A DNA stretch of 64,000 bases from Pseudomonas sp. JUb42 (GCF_024807945.1 NZ_JANUFD010000016.1:146716-210715), one strand, 5' to 3'. Counted from the stretch's first letter, positions 1-9,964 are shown. A program made the numbers and translations. Notes: generated by a model not told the origin, from the sequence alone.

Positions 1-2
1 TC

Positions 3-194
3 GGAGTCAACGGCGCTCAGAATTATCTAAGATTTGGAGAGAACAAAAGGAACTTCGCATCCGCCAAGGAGGGGGCTCAATGGTATCAGCGATCTGAAGA
101 AGGCGTGCTTGTATGCGCGACGTTACATTCCGCCACTGGGCAAGTTGGTCCACGTAAGCCATCTCCACGGAGTAAGAGAGCAGCCAATGCGTAA
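3..194 (+). CDS. repA: RepA-like replicative helicase, C-terminal end only (IncQ-type), partial at window edge
   Basis: The frame is open at the left edge and stops at 192-194, leaving the last 63 residues. The stretch YLRFGENKRNFASAKEG followed by QWYQRSEEGVL resembles, from memory, the tail of RSF1010 RepA (FVRFGVSKANYG...WFRRHDGGVL). RepA of IncQ plasmids is a ring-shaped DNA helicase that opens oriV together with RepC. The stop overlaps the repC start by 8 nt (ATG 187, stop 194), a tight repA-repC linkage like that of IncQ plasmids. The ATPase motifs lie outside the window, so the helicase call rests on the tail similarity plus the adjacent repC. Confidence 0.68.
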   Translation, partial: GVNGAQNYLRFGENKRNFASAKEGAQWYQRSEEGVLVCATLHSATGQVGPRKPSPRSKRAANA

Positions 195-1050
195 GCCAAC
201 TGAACTAGGTGGAGATGCCGTTAGCTTTGTAATGCAGGATCCAGCTATAGCCTATGCCCTACTTTTTAGGTCGTTTAGTCCAGGCTACAGACCTAAAGGG
301 TTAGAAGTCACATCGGAACATGCAGGTTCTAGGTTTACGTTCACTTGCTGGGAGTGGCTTGACGTTCGGGATCAGTCCGTATTGTTGGCAGTCGTTGGCA
401 TGGCTGCCATGGGGCAGGAGCTTTATTCTGACAGTAGTGACCCCATAGATATTGAGTTGTGGGAAAAGCTGTCTCCTCGTCATGGCCTAGTCAACAGTGT
501 CGCGCCAGTTTTTGCTACAACATGCTACAAGCTCCTTAAGGCCGCAGGCCACTACACCAGGATCCAGGACTATAAGAGGTTGAAGGACAGCCTGTACAGG
601 CTGTCTCAGGTTGGCTGTAGAGTCTACGAACATGACAAAGAATATTCGATGCAGTTGCTTAGCTACCTCACCACTCCAGACGGCAATATTCAAATAGCAT
701 TGAATAGTCGATTTACAGACATTTTTTCCAGCGGGCAATACATACGAGTGAGCCTAGATGAGCGAAGAAAATTGCGGCTGGACTGCTCCAAGCTGCTACA
801 CGCTTGGTTGACAACAAGTATCAACCCAGGGAGTGCCGGTTATTGGACCAAGGTGGATTCTCTTGTGATGAAAGTTTGGGGGGTACCTTCTAACGTTCCG
901 AGCACGGAGCGCTCGCGGCGGGCCCAGATATGCAGCGCGTTGAAGGAGATCGGGAAGCTGGCTGGTTGGGGGGTAAAAACGCTTTATAAGGGGTCGCAAG
1001 CACAGGTACAGGTGAAGCGTCCTCGTCTCGACGTAAAGCGTTTGGTATGA
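187..1050 (+). CDS. repC: RepC, IncQ-type plasmid replication initiator
   Basis: A 287-residue protein, close to the 283 residues of RSF1010 RepC. Similarity runs end to end: an early QDPA...LLFRSF segment, a middle VVGMAAMG segment, and a C-terminal half with IQIALNSRF, GQYIRVSLDE, KLLHAWL and INPGSAGYW, lining up with LYVALNPL, GQHVRISMDE, RLLHQRL and IDPGKTGKA of RepC. RepC binds oriV iterons and recruits the RepA helicase and RepB' primase. The frame is open back to a TTG at 34. ATG 187 is preferred because it gives family length, aligns with the RepC start, has an AAGAGAG stretch upstream, and overlaps the repA stop. Codon use is less GC-rich than in neighbouring chromosomal genes, consistent with transfer. 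Iterons follow directly. Confidence 0.85.
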   Translation: MRKPTELGGDAVSFVMQDPAIAYALLFRSFSPGYRPKGLEVTSEHAGSRFTFTCWEWLDVRDQSVLLAVVGMAAMGQELYSDSSDPIDIELWEKLSPRHGLVNSVAPVFATTCYKLLKAAGHYTRIQDYKRLKDSLYRLSQVGCRVYEHDKEYSMQLLSYLTTPDGNIQIALNSRFTDIFSSGQYIRVSLDERRKLRLDCSKLLHAWLTTSINPGSAGYWTKVDSLVMKVWGVPSNVPSTERSRRAQICSALKEIGKLAGWGVKTLYKGSQAQVQVKRPRLDVKRLV

Positions 1051-1112
1051 CGTAATCACCAACGGAATATGACGTAATCGCCGTCAAATCATGACGTAAG
1101 TGCCAACGTAAA
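1047..1112 (+). repeat. Three tandem 22-bp iterons, probable RepC binding sites
   Basis: The 9-mer ATGACGTAA occurs at 1047, 1069 and 1091, exactly 22 bp apart. It is followed by the related blocks TCACCAAC, TCGCCGTC and GTGCCAAC. The first copy overlaps the repC stop codon. IncQ-family origins carry 20-22-bp iterons bound by RepC, and in IncQ-2 plasmids the origin lies just downstream of repC, as here. Array and spacing are seen directly; binding is inferred. Confidence 0.78.
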
Positions 1113-1245
1113 AAATGAAATAAAAAGCTAAAAGTCCTTTTAAATCATTTGCTTGTCACGTTTATATTTTTTCCGCTTTAAGATACTTCATGAGTATCTA
1201 TGCCAGCGCAGTCCATGTCTGGCGACATGACTGGCTGGGCTGGCG
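1113..1245. other. Probable oriV: AT-rich stretch and two hairpins next to the iterons
   Basis: After the iterons comes an AT-rich segment (about 1113-1180). A perfect 7-5-7 inverted repeat follows (AGATACT 1181-1187 / AGTATCT 1193-1199), then a larger imperfect hairpin at 1203-1238. The latter pairs CCAGC, CAGT and CATGTC with GACATG, ACTG and GCTGG, with two bulged bases and loop TGGC. IncQ origins have the order iterons, AT-rich melting region, hairpins carrying single-strand initiation sites for the RepB' primase. No T-run follows the hairpin, so it is not an ordinary terminator. The function is inferred from the order of parts. Confidence 0.55.
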
Positions 1246-1333
1246 CGGGAGGAGAGGAAACGGGCTGTTAATTCTGATCAGGTGCTTTTGATTTTACGTC
1301 CGATCGCATCAGCTCCAATATTTGGACGAAATC

Positions 1334-2491
1334 CTATGCGATTTCTCCGAAGGCCTCACTAAGGATGTCCTCACGATGGATCTGGTCTGTCTCTGGAAGC
1401 TTCTGGTCGCGAGGAAGGCCTCGGGTACTTTTTGATCTCTTGGGGATCCTATCAAGCTTCTCTACGAGGTCCTCAGCCCGCAGGTGTGTGTAGCGCTTAA
1501 GCATCTGCATACTTTTGTGCCCACTTATAGCAGACACCTCTTGGTCAGACAGTCCACCCTCAACCAATCGGCTGACGGCCTCATGACGCAGATCGTGAAA
1601 TCGTAGGTCCTGCATTCCGAGCCGTTGCTTCAGAGTCCCCCAGACTTTCGTGAATGCATATGGCCTGCGCTTCCCATCCTTTCCCGGTTCTCCGAAGAAG
1701 ATCAAGAAGCAATCATCTGGCCTCAAATCGTTATCAAGTGCGGCTTGAAAAACCTCTGTGGCACGCTTGGTCAGCGGAACAGTTCTGGCTGCGTCGTTTT
1801 TAGTATTGGAAAGGCGTACGACTCGTTTTTCCAGATCAACCTGCGAAATGCGTAATGATGAAATCTCAGACGAACGCATGCCGCTTTCTAAGGCTATTTG
1901 AACTATCCAGCCAAGCATGGGGTTGCTATGTGCAATGACCGCGTTGAGGAGACGGCTTTCCTCTGCCGCGGATAACCTCCGATCACGACCGTCTCCAGGT
2001 CTAGGCTTACGAATGTTCATCACTGGGTTGTAGGTCAGGCCCACACCCCATTCCTTGATTGCGGTAGAGTAAAGATGGCTCAGAAGCGCGAGCTCAAGCC
2101 GAACGGTGTTGTTGCTGATCCTTCCTCCACGGAAAGGCTCCGCCAGGCGCCTGTCGCGATACCCTGCGATGACTTCACTTGAAAGCGCTGCGAGAGAATA
2201 CTTGCCCAGCTCATCCGTTAGCTTTTTGGCTTTACTGATCTCCCCTCGTTGCGTTGTAGGCTTTTTCGTAGGGGTGATTTCTGAGAGGTAGCGTTTTAGG
2301 GCTGCCGCGATTGTCATTCGCTCTGAGCCGCTTCGCTGTATATACACACCCCTGACCATTTCGTCTTCGGCTCGACGTGACCAGTCTTCGGCATCACGTT
2401 TAGTGCGGAAGGTCTTCGACACGGTTGGCCAGCCATTTTTACGAATGACTGCTTTCCACGTACCAGAGGGGGTTTTTACGAGAGTTGCCAT
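1334..2491 (-). CDS. Tyrosine recombinase (site-specific integrase)
   Basis: A 385-residue integrase that would catalyse integration and excision of the element at the adjacent tRNA gene. Residues 1-55 form an arm-binding-type N-terminus (GTWKAVIRKNGWPTVSKTF), about 60-150 the SAM-like core-binding domain, and 165-345 the catalytic domain. Catalytic residues are present: R206 (ESGMRSSEI), H299 and R302 (FHDLRHEA), H325 (ISGHKS) and nucleophile Y334 (KRYTHL). The gene is transcribed away from the 3' end of the tRNA-Ile2 gene, the usual layout of tRNA-integrated islands, and converges on repC. The C-terminal 40 residues extend past the catalytic core. It appears intact. Confidence 0.92.
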   Translation of the reverse strand: MATLVKTPSGTWKAVIRKNGWPTVSKTFRTKRDAEDWSRRAEDEMVRGVYIQRSGSERMTIAAALKRYLSEITPTKKPTTQRGEISKAKKLTDELGKYSLAALSSEVIAGYRDRRLAEPFRGGRISNNTVRLELALLSHLYSTAIKEWGVGLTYNPVMNIRKPRPGDGRDRRLSAAEESRLLNAVIAHSNPMLGWIVQIALESGMRSSEISSLRISQVDLEKRVVRLSNTKNDAARTVPLTKRATEVFQAALDNDLRPDDCFLIFFGEPGKDGKRRPYAFTKVWGTLKQRLGMQDLRFHDLRHEAVSRLVEGGLSDQEVSAISGHKSMQMLKRYTHLRAEDLVEKLDRIPKRSKSTRGLPRDQKLPETDQIHREDILSEAFGEIA

Positions 2492-2511
2492 ACACTACTC
2501 CGAGGACGGTC

Positions 2512-2583
2512 GGTACGGACTGTACCGAAACTGTACCTCGGGAACATCTGATTATGGCGTCAGAAACTGCAGCGACGCTGCAG
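2512..2583. promoter_or_regulatory. Repeat-rich integrase promoter / attachment-site flank
   Basis: Between the integrase start and the tRNA 3' end lie two direct ACTGTACC repeats 11 bp apart (2519-2526, 2530-2537), an upstream GGTAC (2512-2516) inverted to them, and a perfect 7-3-7 palindrome CTGCAGC/GCTGCAG (2567-2583) ending 13 bp before the tRNA. The 11-bp spacing puts the repeats on one DNA face. Candidate roles are integrase arm sites, an excisionase site or an integrase operator; none is proven. Confidence 0.4.
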
Positions 2584-2596
2584 CCCTTGATTCATA

Positions 2597-2673
2597 TGGT
2601 GGGCCCACACGGACTCGAACCGTGGACCAAAGGATTATGAGTCCTCTGCTCTAACCGACTGAGCTATAGGCCC
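2597..2673 (-). tRNA. tRNA-Ile2 (anticodon CAT), island integration site
   Basis: The minus strand folds as a complete 77-nt tRNA with encoded CCA. The 7-bp acceptor pairs GGGCCTA with TGGGCCC, the D arm contains AGCTCAGTCGGTTAGAGC, the anticodon loop is CTCATAA, and the T arm contains GGTTCGAGTCC. Anticodon CAT (2637-2639) could mean Met or Ile2. The variable-loop TTGGTC matches E. coli ileX rather than elongator Met, so it is probably the lysidine-modified Ile2 that reads AUA. The intact 3' half borders the island and would be restored by the attachment repeat. Confidence 0.9.
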
Positions 2674-2688
2674 TCAGTAGGTCGCGGA

Positions 2689-5493
2689 TTATAACGGCGG
2701 TTTCTCGGCTGTGCTATCCGAAAAATCCGAAAGACTCATACGAAGAAACGTTGTGCAAAACTCTTCGGCAGGCAAGGGCAGGCTGACGATGAAGCCCTGG
2801 ATCTGTTCGCAGCCTTCGTCGGCGAGGAATTGTTGCTGTTCGAGGTTTTCCACGCCTTCGGCGATGACGGTCAGTTGCATGCTGCGGCCCAGGGCGATGA
2901 TCGCGCGCACGATGGCGGCGTCATGGCCGTCGTCGGGCAGGCCGCGGACGAAGGACTGGTCGATCTTGAGGATGTCCAACGGCAGGCGCTTGAGGTAGCT
3001 CAGGGATGAGTAGCCGGTGCCGAAGTCGTCGATGGCCAGTTGCACGCCGAGGCTTTTCAGTTTGTGCAGCACGCTGAGGGCTTCTTCGGTTTGGCTCATG
3101 ATGAAGTTTTCGGTGATTTCCAGTTGTAGGCAGTCCGGTCGCAGGTCGTTGTCGTTGAGCAGTTGCTTGATGCGAGTGAGTAGATTGGGTTGGCGCATCT
3201 GGGCGCCGGCCAGGTTGACGGACAGGGGGCCAAACGGTTGGTAGAGGGTGTTCCACTGGCGCATCTGCTGGCAGGCCTGCTCGAGAACCCAGTCACCGAT
3301 TTGCAGGATCATGCCGTTTTCTTCGGCCAGGGCGATGAAGTGCTCCGGTGGCACTTCGCCGAAAGTCGGGTGATTCCAGCGGATCAGGGCCTCGGCGCCC
3401 ACCAGTTGCTGGGTGTGCAGGCTGATTTTTGGCTGGTAGTAGAGGCTCAGTTCGTCGCGTTCGATGGCCCGGCGCAGTTCGTGTTCCAGGGCGATGCGTT
3501 CGCTGGCCTGAGCGGTCAGGTCGCGGGTGTAGCCTTCGACGCGATTGCGGCCCTTGGCTTTGGAGCGGTACATGGCGGCGTCGGCGTTCTTGATGACGGT
3601 AGCGACGTCTTCGCCGTCGGTGGGAAACAGTGCGCTGCCAATGCTGGAACTGATGAAAAACTCGTGCTCGCCGGCCTGGAAGGGGGCCGAGAACGAGGCC
3701 AGGATCTTGTTGGCGATCACTTCGACATCACCTGGATGCTGCAAACCGGGGAGCAGGATGATGAATTCGTCACCACCCAGGCGGGCGACGGTGTCGATGT
3801 CACGCAGGTTTTCCTTGAGGCGTACGGCGATGCCTTTGAGCAGCAAGTCGCCTACCGGGTGGCCGAGGCTGTCGTTGATGTGCTTGAAGCGGTCCAGGTC
3901 AAGGAATAGCACCGCGCCCAGGCCGCCGGACTCTTGGCTGTGGATAAGTGCGGCCCGCAGGCGGTTCTCGAACAGCGTGCGGTTGGGCAGGCCGGTCAGA
4001 GGGTCGTGGTGGGCCTGATAGTCGAGGCGGGCCTGGGCGTGCTTGAGGCTGGAGATATCGGCGAACACGGCGACGAAGTGAGTGATGAAGCGCTCCTTGT
4101 TGCGTACGGCGCTGATGGTCAGCCAGCACGGGTAGACCTCGCCGTTCTTGCGGCGATTGCTGATCTCACCCTGCCAGTGCCCTTCGGCGGTCAGCTGATA
4201 CCACAGGGACGCGTAGAAGGCGCTGTCGTGTTGGCCTGATGCCATCAGGCGCGGGGTCTGGCCAAGGGCCTCCTGCTCGCTGTAACCGGTGATCTCGCTG
4301 AAGGCGCGGTTCACGGCGTTGATGCGTTGGCTGGTGTCGGTGATCAGTACACCTTCAGCGGTGCTCTCGAACACGGTGGCGGCCAGTTGGATCTTTTCCT
4401 GCATTTGCTGGCGTTCGGTGATGTCGCGGGCAATGGTCAGCATGCAGTCTTCGCCGGCGATAAGAATCGGTCGGGTAGACAGCTCGCAGAGGAAAATCTT
4501 CCCGTCCTTGTGGCGGATGTGGCTGCGAAAATCGCGCACGAAACCGTTGTGCTGCAACTGTTCGAGCAGCTGTTCGCGTTCGCTGAGGTTGGCCCAGATG
4601 CCCAGATCGAAAGTCGAGTGGTTGAGCGAGTTGGCGCTGCTGTAGCCGGTGAGGCGGCTGAAACCTTCATTGATGTCGATCAGCAGGCCGTCGCTCTGAC
4701 GGCTGATCAGCATGCCATCGGGAGAGACGTGGAAGGCTTTGGCGAATTTCTCCTCCGAGACTTGCAGTTGCTGTCGGGCTTCCTTGAGGTAGGTGATATC
4801 GCGCACTGCGACGAGAATCGCCGGGTTCGATTCCAGCTCAAAGATTTCGGCCGAGAGCAGGCCGGAATAGGTGCTGCCGTCCTTGCGCCGAAACGGCAGC
4901 TCCAGATTATGCAGGCTGTTTTGCTGCAAGCGTTCCAGCATGCCAGGGCCCAGGTCAGGGATGCCCCACAGATTCAGCTCGGTAGGTGTCTTGCCAATGG
5001 CTTCTTCGGCACTGAAGCCTGTCTGCTCGACGAAGGCCGTGTTGACCTCCAACAGGCGCCCGGTGGTCCGGTCGGCAATGACCATGATGTCCGGGCATTC
5101 GGTGAACACCGAAGCGAACTTGGCTTCGGACAGGCGCCTGGCCTGATCGGCTTCAAGGGTTCTGTTGATATCGTTTATCAGGTCGTGGCGGTCATGCTCG
5201 CTGCTGCGCAACTTCTGCTCCAGTGCCTGGCGCTCGGCAATTTCCGCGTTGAGTCGCCGGTTGGAGCGGATCATCAGGGCTGTCGCCATCAGTACGACAA
5301 ATGTCGACAGGCTGTAGGGCAATAGGCCTTGCCAGCGTGAAGACTGGCCCGAATCGGACATGGACGAGCGGTTAAGTGGTTGCTCTTTTACCGAGTCGAA
5401 TCCACTCGCCTCTTTGCCTTGATCGTCGGGTGTCGCAGCGTGTGCAGTAATGCTCAGCAGGCAAGCCATGGACAGGGCCAGCAGTCGCAACAT
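2689..5493 (-). CDS. PAS-PAS-PAS-GGDEF-EAL cyclic-di-GMP protein, RmcA (PA0575) position
   Basis: A 934-residue membrane protein that makes and/or breaks c-di-GMP. A signal peptide (1-19) is followed by a short periplasmic loop of about 35 residues, one membrane segment (about 57-75), a coiled linker, three PAS domains (about 120-240, 245-365, 366-485), GGDEF (about 490-655) and EAL (about 665-915). The GGDEF motif (RLGGDEFIILL) and EAL motif (GAEALIRW), plus DDFGTGYSSL, are intact, so both activities are possible. By position next to rpoD it corresponds to P. aeruginosa RmcA, a redox-responsive phosphodiesterase. That protein has a large periplasmic Venus-flytrap domain and four PAS domains; this one lacks the periplasmic domain. 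The start follows an AAAAAGAGG stretch. Confidence 0.9.
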   Translation of the reverse strand: MLRLLALSMACLLSITAHAATPDDQGKEASGFDSVKEQPLNRSSMSDSGQSSRWQGLLPYSLSTFVVLMATALMIRSNRRLNAEIAERQALEQKLRSSEHDRHDLINDINRTLEADQARRLSEAKFASVFTECPDIMVIADRTTGRLLEVNTAFVEQTGFSAEEAIGKTPTELNLWGIPDLGPGMLERLQQNSLHNLELPFRRKDGSTYSGLLSAEIFELESNPAILVAVRDITYLKEARQQLQVSEEKFAKAFHVSPDGMLISRQSDGLLIDINEGFSRLTGYSSANSLNHSTFDLGIWANLSEREQLLEQLQHNGFVRDFRSHIRHKDGKIFLCELSTRPILIAGEDCMLTIARDITERQQMQEKIQLAATVFESTAEGVLITDTSQRINAVNRAFSEITGYSEQEALGQTPRLMASGQHDSAFYASLWYQLTAEGHWQGEISNRRKNGEVYPCWLTISAVRNKERFITHFVAVFADISSLKHAQARLDYQAHHDPLTGLPNRTLFENRLRAALIHSQESGGLGAVLFLDLDRFKHINDSLGHPVGDLLLKGIAVRLKENLRDIDTVARLGGDEFIILLPGLQHPGDVEVIANKILASFSAPFQAGEHEFFISSSIGSALFPTDGEDVATVIKNADAAMYRSKAKGRNRVEGYTRDLTAQASERIALEHELRRAIERDELSLYYQPKISLHTQQLVGAEALIRWNHPTFGEVPPEHFIALAEENGMILQIGDWVLEQACQQMRQWNTLYQPFGPLSVNLAGAQMRQPNLLTRIKQLLNDNDLRPDCLQLEITENFIMSQTEEALSVLHKLKSLGVQLAIDDFGTGYSSLSYLKRLPLDILKIDQSFVRGLPDDGHDAAIVRAIIALGRSMQLTVIAEGVENLEQQQFLADEGCEQIQGFIVSLPLPAEEFCTTFLRMSLSDFSDSTAEKPPL

Positions 5494-5587
5494 GTCAGCC
5501 TCTTTTTGTTGGCCTAAGAATGAAACGAGTGTAGCTGTGATGGCGAAGTGCGAGTCCCGTTGAGAAAAACTTCTGCGCCAGAATGCA

Positions 5588-5614
5588 AAACCCCCGGCAA
5601 GGGCCGGGGGTCTT
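5588..5614 (-). terminator. Rho-independent terminator after rpoD
   Basis: The GC-rich inverted repeat CCCCCGGC/GGCCGGGGG at 5591-5610 lies 23 nt past the rpoD stop. Read on the minus strand, the stem is followed by TTTTGC. It would end the rpsU-dnaG-rpoD transcripts before the GGDEF-EAL gene. Confidence 0.82.
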
Positions 5615-5632
5615 GGTGTTGCGTGTTACTGC

Positions 5633-7480
<1,848 letters not shown>

Positions 7481-7547
7481 AACACCCTATCCACTGAAGG
7501 TCTTGGCGGGCAAAAAACAAGCCGAGGATTATACCCGAGCTAGGACC

Positions 7548-9512
7548 TCACGCGCCAGTTGAGGTCGGGGTTTGTGCAGGAACATTGCGATTTAACAGGT
7601 TAAGCAGCTGAATTTTCTCTTCTGCGGTCAAACCTGACTGTCGTTCCTTGCGGATCAGTTGATCCAGGCTTCGCTCGCGTTGGCGAGCGGACAAGCTAGT
7701 TATAGTGTCGAAAAACTGTTGTTCAAGGTTGTCGGCCTCGATCAGCCATTCCTTCTCTGCCAGTTGTCGCAATAATCGCCCTTGGTCGGTTCCGTGCCAG
7801 CGGGCAATCAGTTGCAGCGAGCGTAGCCTTGGATTTTTTTGCAGGGCTTCGAGCAGGGCGACCAGCAATTGCGAGTACAGGTTGTCGTCATCGGCAAACT
7901 GACTGGCATTGGCCACCTTCCCCGAAAGCTCCGGGTGGTGCAGTAACGTGCGCAGCGCGCCGAGGATGGTCGGTTCGACCGTCGCCGGTGGGCGTGGTGC
8001 GCGAGATTCGAAGTCGGGCCGCTTGCCGCCCTTTTTGCCGTCCCAGGGTTTTTTGTTATCCCATTTCTTCTGGCCACCGCTTTTCGGCGGGGTCCATTCT
8101 GTCTGTGCGGGCGCTTCGTACCTGTCTTCAGGTTGATAGCTGCCGTAGTCGGGCATCGATCCGTAATCGAAGCCGGGGTCGTAGCTCGGCGCGGCGGCCG
8201 CCGGTGCGCTTTGCACCAGCTGGCTCATCGCTTCGCCGGTCAGGCCGGTGATTTCGCTCAGGCGCTGACGCATGAGGATGCGCAGGTTGGCGCCGGGGAC
8301 CTTGTCGATCAGCGGCGCTGCCAGGGTGGCCATATGGGCCTTGCCTTCCAGAGAGCGCGGGTCGGCCTCCTTGGTCAGCTGTTCAAAAAAATAATCGGCC
8401 AGCGGTTGTGCGTGTTGATTGATCCGGGCGCGGAAGGCGTCGGTGCCTTCGCTGCGGACCAGGGTGTCCGGGTCTTCGCCTTCGGGCAGGAACAGAAAGC
8501 GCGCACGCCGACCGTCCTGCATATTCGACAGGCTCGCTTCGAGTGCGCGCCACGCGGCCTTGCGGCCTGCCTGGTCGCCATCGAAGCAGAACAGCACGTT
8601 GGGCACCACGCGAAACAGGCGCTTGAGGTGCTCTTCGCTGGTCGCAGTACCCAGGGTCGCTACGGCGTTGCGCAGGCCTTGCTGGGCCAGAGCGATGACG
8701 TCCATGTAACCTTCGACGACGATGATCTCATCGAGGTTACGATTGTATTTGCGTGCTTCGAACAGCCCGTACAGCTCCTGGCCCTTGTGAAACACCGGGG
8801 TTTCCGGGGAGTTCAGATACTTGGGTTTATCGTCGCCCAGAACCCTGCCGCCAAAGGCGATCACCCGGCCGCGGCTGTCGCGGATCGGAAACATCACGCG
8901 GTCGCGGAAGCGGTCGTAGCGCTTGCCGGTCTCGGCATTCTCGATCAGCAGGCCAGCGTCGATCATGGCCTTTTGCTGAAGCGTGTCGCTGCTTAAGTGC
9001 TTGTACAGATTGTCCCAGCCGGGCGGGGCGAACCCCAGGCCGAAATCACGGGCGATTTCCCCGGACAGGCCGCGCCCTTTGAGGTAGTCCACGGCTGATT
9101 TGCGCGTAGGATGGCTCTTCAAGGCTTGGCGGTAATACTCGGCAGCGGCGTTTAGCAGCGGGTAGAGCGGTGAATCGGTCGGCTGGCGCGGCTTTTGTCC
9201 TTTGACACTCTGTTCGCGCGGCACTTCCATGCCGGCGGCCTTGGCCAGTTCCTCGACGGCCTGGGGGAAATCCAGGTTGTCGTGGTCCATGATGAAGCCA
9301 AGGGCGTTGCCCCCTGCGCCGCAGCCAAAGCAGTAATAGAACTGTTTGTCCGGGCTGACGCTGAAAGACGGGGTCTTTTCTTTGTGGAACGGGCAGCAGG
9401 CGCTGAAGTTTTTCCCGGTTTTCTTTAATTGCACGCGTGAGCTGACAACATCGACGATGTCGGTGCGGTTCAGCAGGTCGTCAATAAAGCTCTGGGGAAT
9501 CAGCCCGGCCAT
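7548..9512 (-). CDS. dnaG: DNA primase
   Basis: A 654-residue primase that makes RNA primers at the replication fork. The N-terminal zinc-binding domain shows CCPFH...CFGC. The TOPRIM core has VVEGYMDVIAL and FCFDGDQAGRKA, and a Gly/Pro/Tyr-rich linker around 430-510 leads to the C-terminal helicase-binding domain. The frame stays open 357 nt upstream to 9869. ATG 9512 is chosen because the protein then starts MAGLIPQSFIDDLL, as other DnaG proteins do, and the extension has no family resemblance. It sits between rpsU and rpoD. Confidence 0.97.
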   Translation of the reverse strand: MAGLIPQSFIDDLLNRTDIVDVVSSRVQLKKTGKNFSACCPFHKEKTPSFSVSPDKQFYYCFGCGAGGNALGFIMDHDNLDFPQAVEELAKAAGMEVPREQSVKGQKPRQPTDSPLYPLLNAAAEYYRQALKSHPTRKSAVDYLKGRGLSGEIARDFGLGFAPPGWDNLYKHLSSDTLQQKAMIDAGLLIENAETGKRYDRFRDRVMFPIRDSRGRVIAFGGRVLGDDKPKYLNSPETPVFHKGQELYGLFEARKYNRNLDEIIVVEGYMDVIALAQQGLRNAVATLGTATSEEHLKRLFRVVPNVLFCFDGDQAGRKAAWRALEASLSNMQDGRRARFLFLPEGEDPDTLVRSEGTDAFRARINQHAQPLADYFFEQLTKEADPRSLEGKAHMATLAAPLIDKVPGANLRILMRQRLSEITGLTGEAMSQLVQSAPAAAAPSYDPGFDYGSMPDYGSYQPEDRYEAPAQTEWTPPKSGGQKKWDNKKPWDGKKGGKRPDFESRAPRPPATVEPTILGALRTLLHHPELSGKVANASQFADDDNLYSQLLVALLEALQKNPRLRSLQLIARWHGTDQGRLLRQLAEKEWLIEADNLEQQFFDTITSLSARQRERSLDQLIRKERQSGLTAEEKIQLLNLLNRNVPAQTPTSTGA

Positions 9513-9964
9513 TGCGTTCTCATCATCAAGCGGTGTGCGGCTTTTGCGGCATGCGCCGGAAAGTCTCAGGCGTGCCTGTACATCAATGTGCGCAAGCTGT
9601 GCTGCCGACAATCTACGGATATCGAAGAGTGTTCGATAGTCAGGGCTTGGTATTCGGGCGCAGCTATCATTGCGAATGTGACGTCGGCCGTTGGCTTCGG
9701 TATTCACTGAGCTGTCATGAGGGGGCGTCGCCTTGGCTGAGCTTCTTGCGAAGATCATCAAGGCATACTCGCCATGCACCTTGATACGTTCGTCAGTGTA
9801 GACGCGATCAACGTGGCCTGGGTTCAGGCTGGACGTGACTTGCCTTGGTCGCAGAAGCGGTTCTGGCAAATGTTGTCAATGAAGCGTAATGCGGTACTGC
9901 AACTACAGCTAGCCCGGCTTTTTAAGGGCCGGGCGAGGCAGAAGCTTGCGGCGAACGCTGTAAA
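9513..9964. other. 452-bp gap between rpsU and dnaG, no gene recognised
   Basis: The dnaG frame is open through most of this gap on the minus strand, but the translation shows no known domain and no good ribosome site. The only structure I see is the hairpin at 9912-9934. From memory, P. aeruginosa carries a small GatB/YqeY-domain gene (PA0578) in this position. Nothing resembling it is readable here in any frame. Confidence 0.6.
9912..9934 (-). terminator. Hairpin after rpsU (terminator or attenuator)
   Basis: The perfect 7-bp stem GCCCGGC/GCCGGGC (9912-9918 / 9928-9934) lies 31 nt past the rpsU stop. Read on the minus strand it has no clear T-run on its 3' side, so it may only partly stop transcription. 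In E. coli a terminator between rpsU and dnaG lets rpsU be expressed more strongly than primase. Confidence 0.5.

Noticed and set aside
34..186. 51-codon N-terminal extension of repC from a TTG at 34
   Set aside because: The extra segment lies over the repA tail in another frame, has no family resemblance, and ATG 187 gives the standard RepC length.
1203..1238. Hairpin as a terminator between the convergent repC and integrase genes
   Set aside because: No T-run on either side and two bulges; its place next to the iterons fits an origin element better.
2597..2673. Elongator tRNA-Met assignment for the CAT anticodon
   Set aside because: Variable loop and anticodon stem resemble ileX and not metT; identity still depends on lysidine modification.
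9513..9869. N-terminal extension of dnaG
   Set aside because: DnaG proteins start at MAGLIPQSF; the extension is not protein-like.
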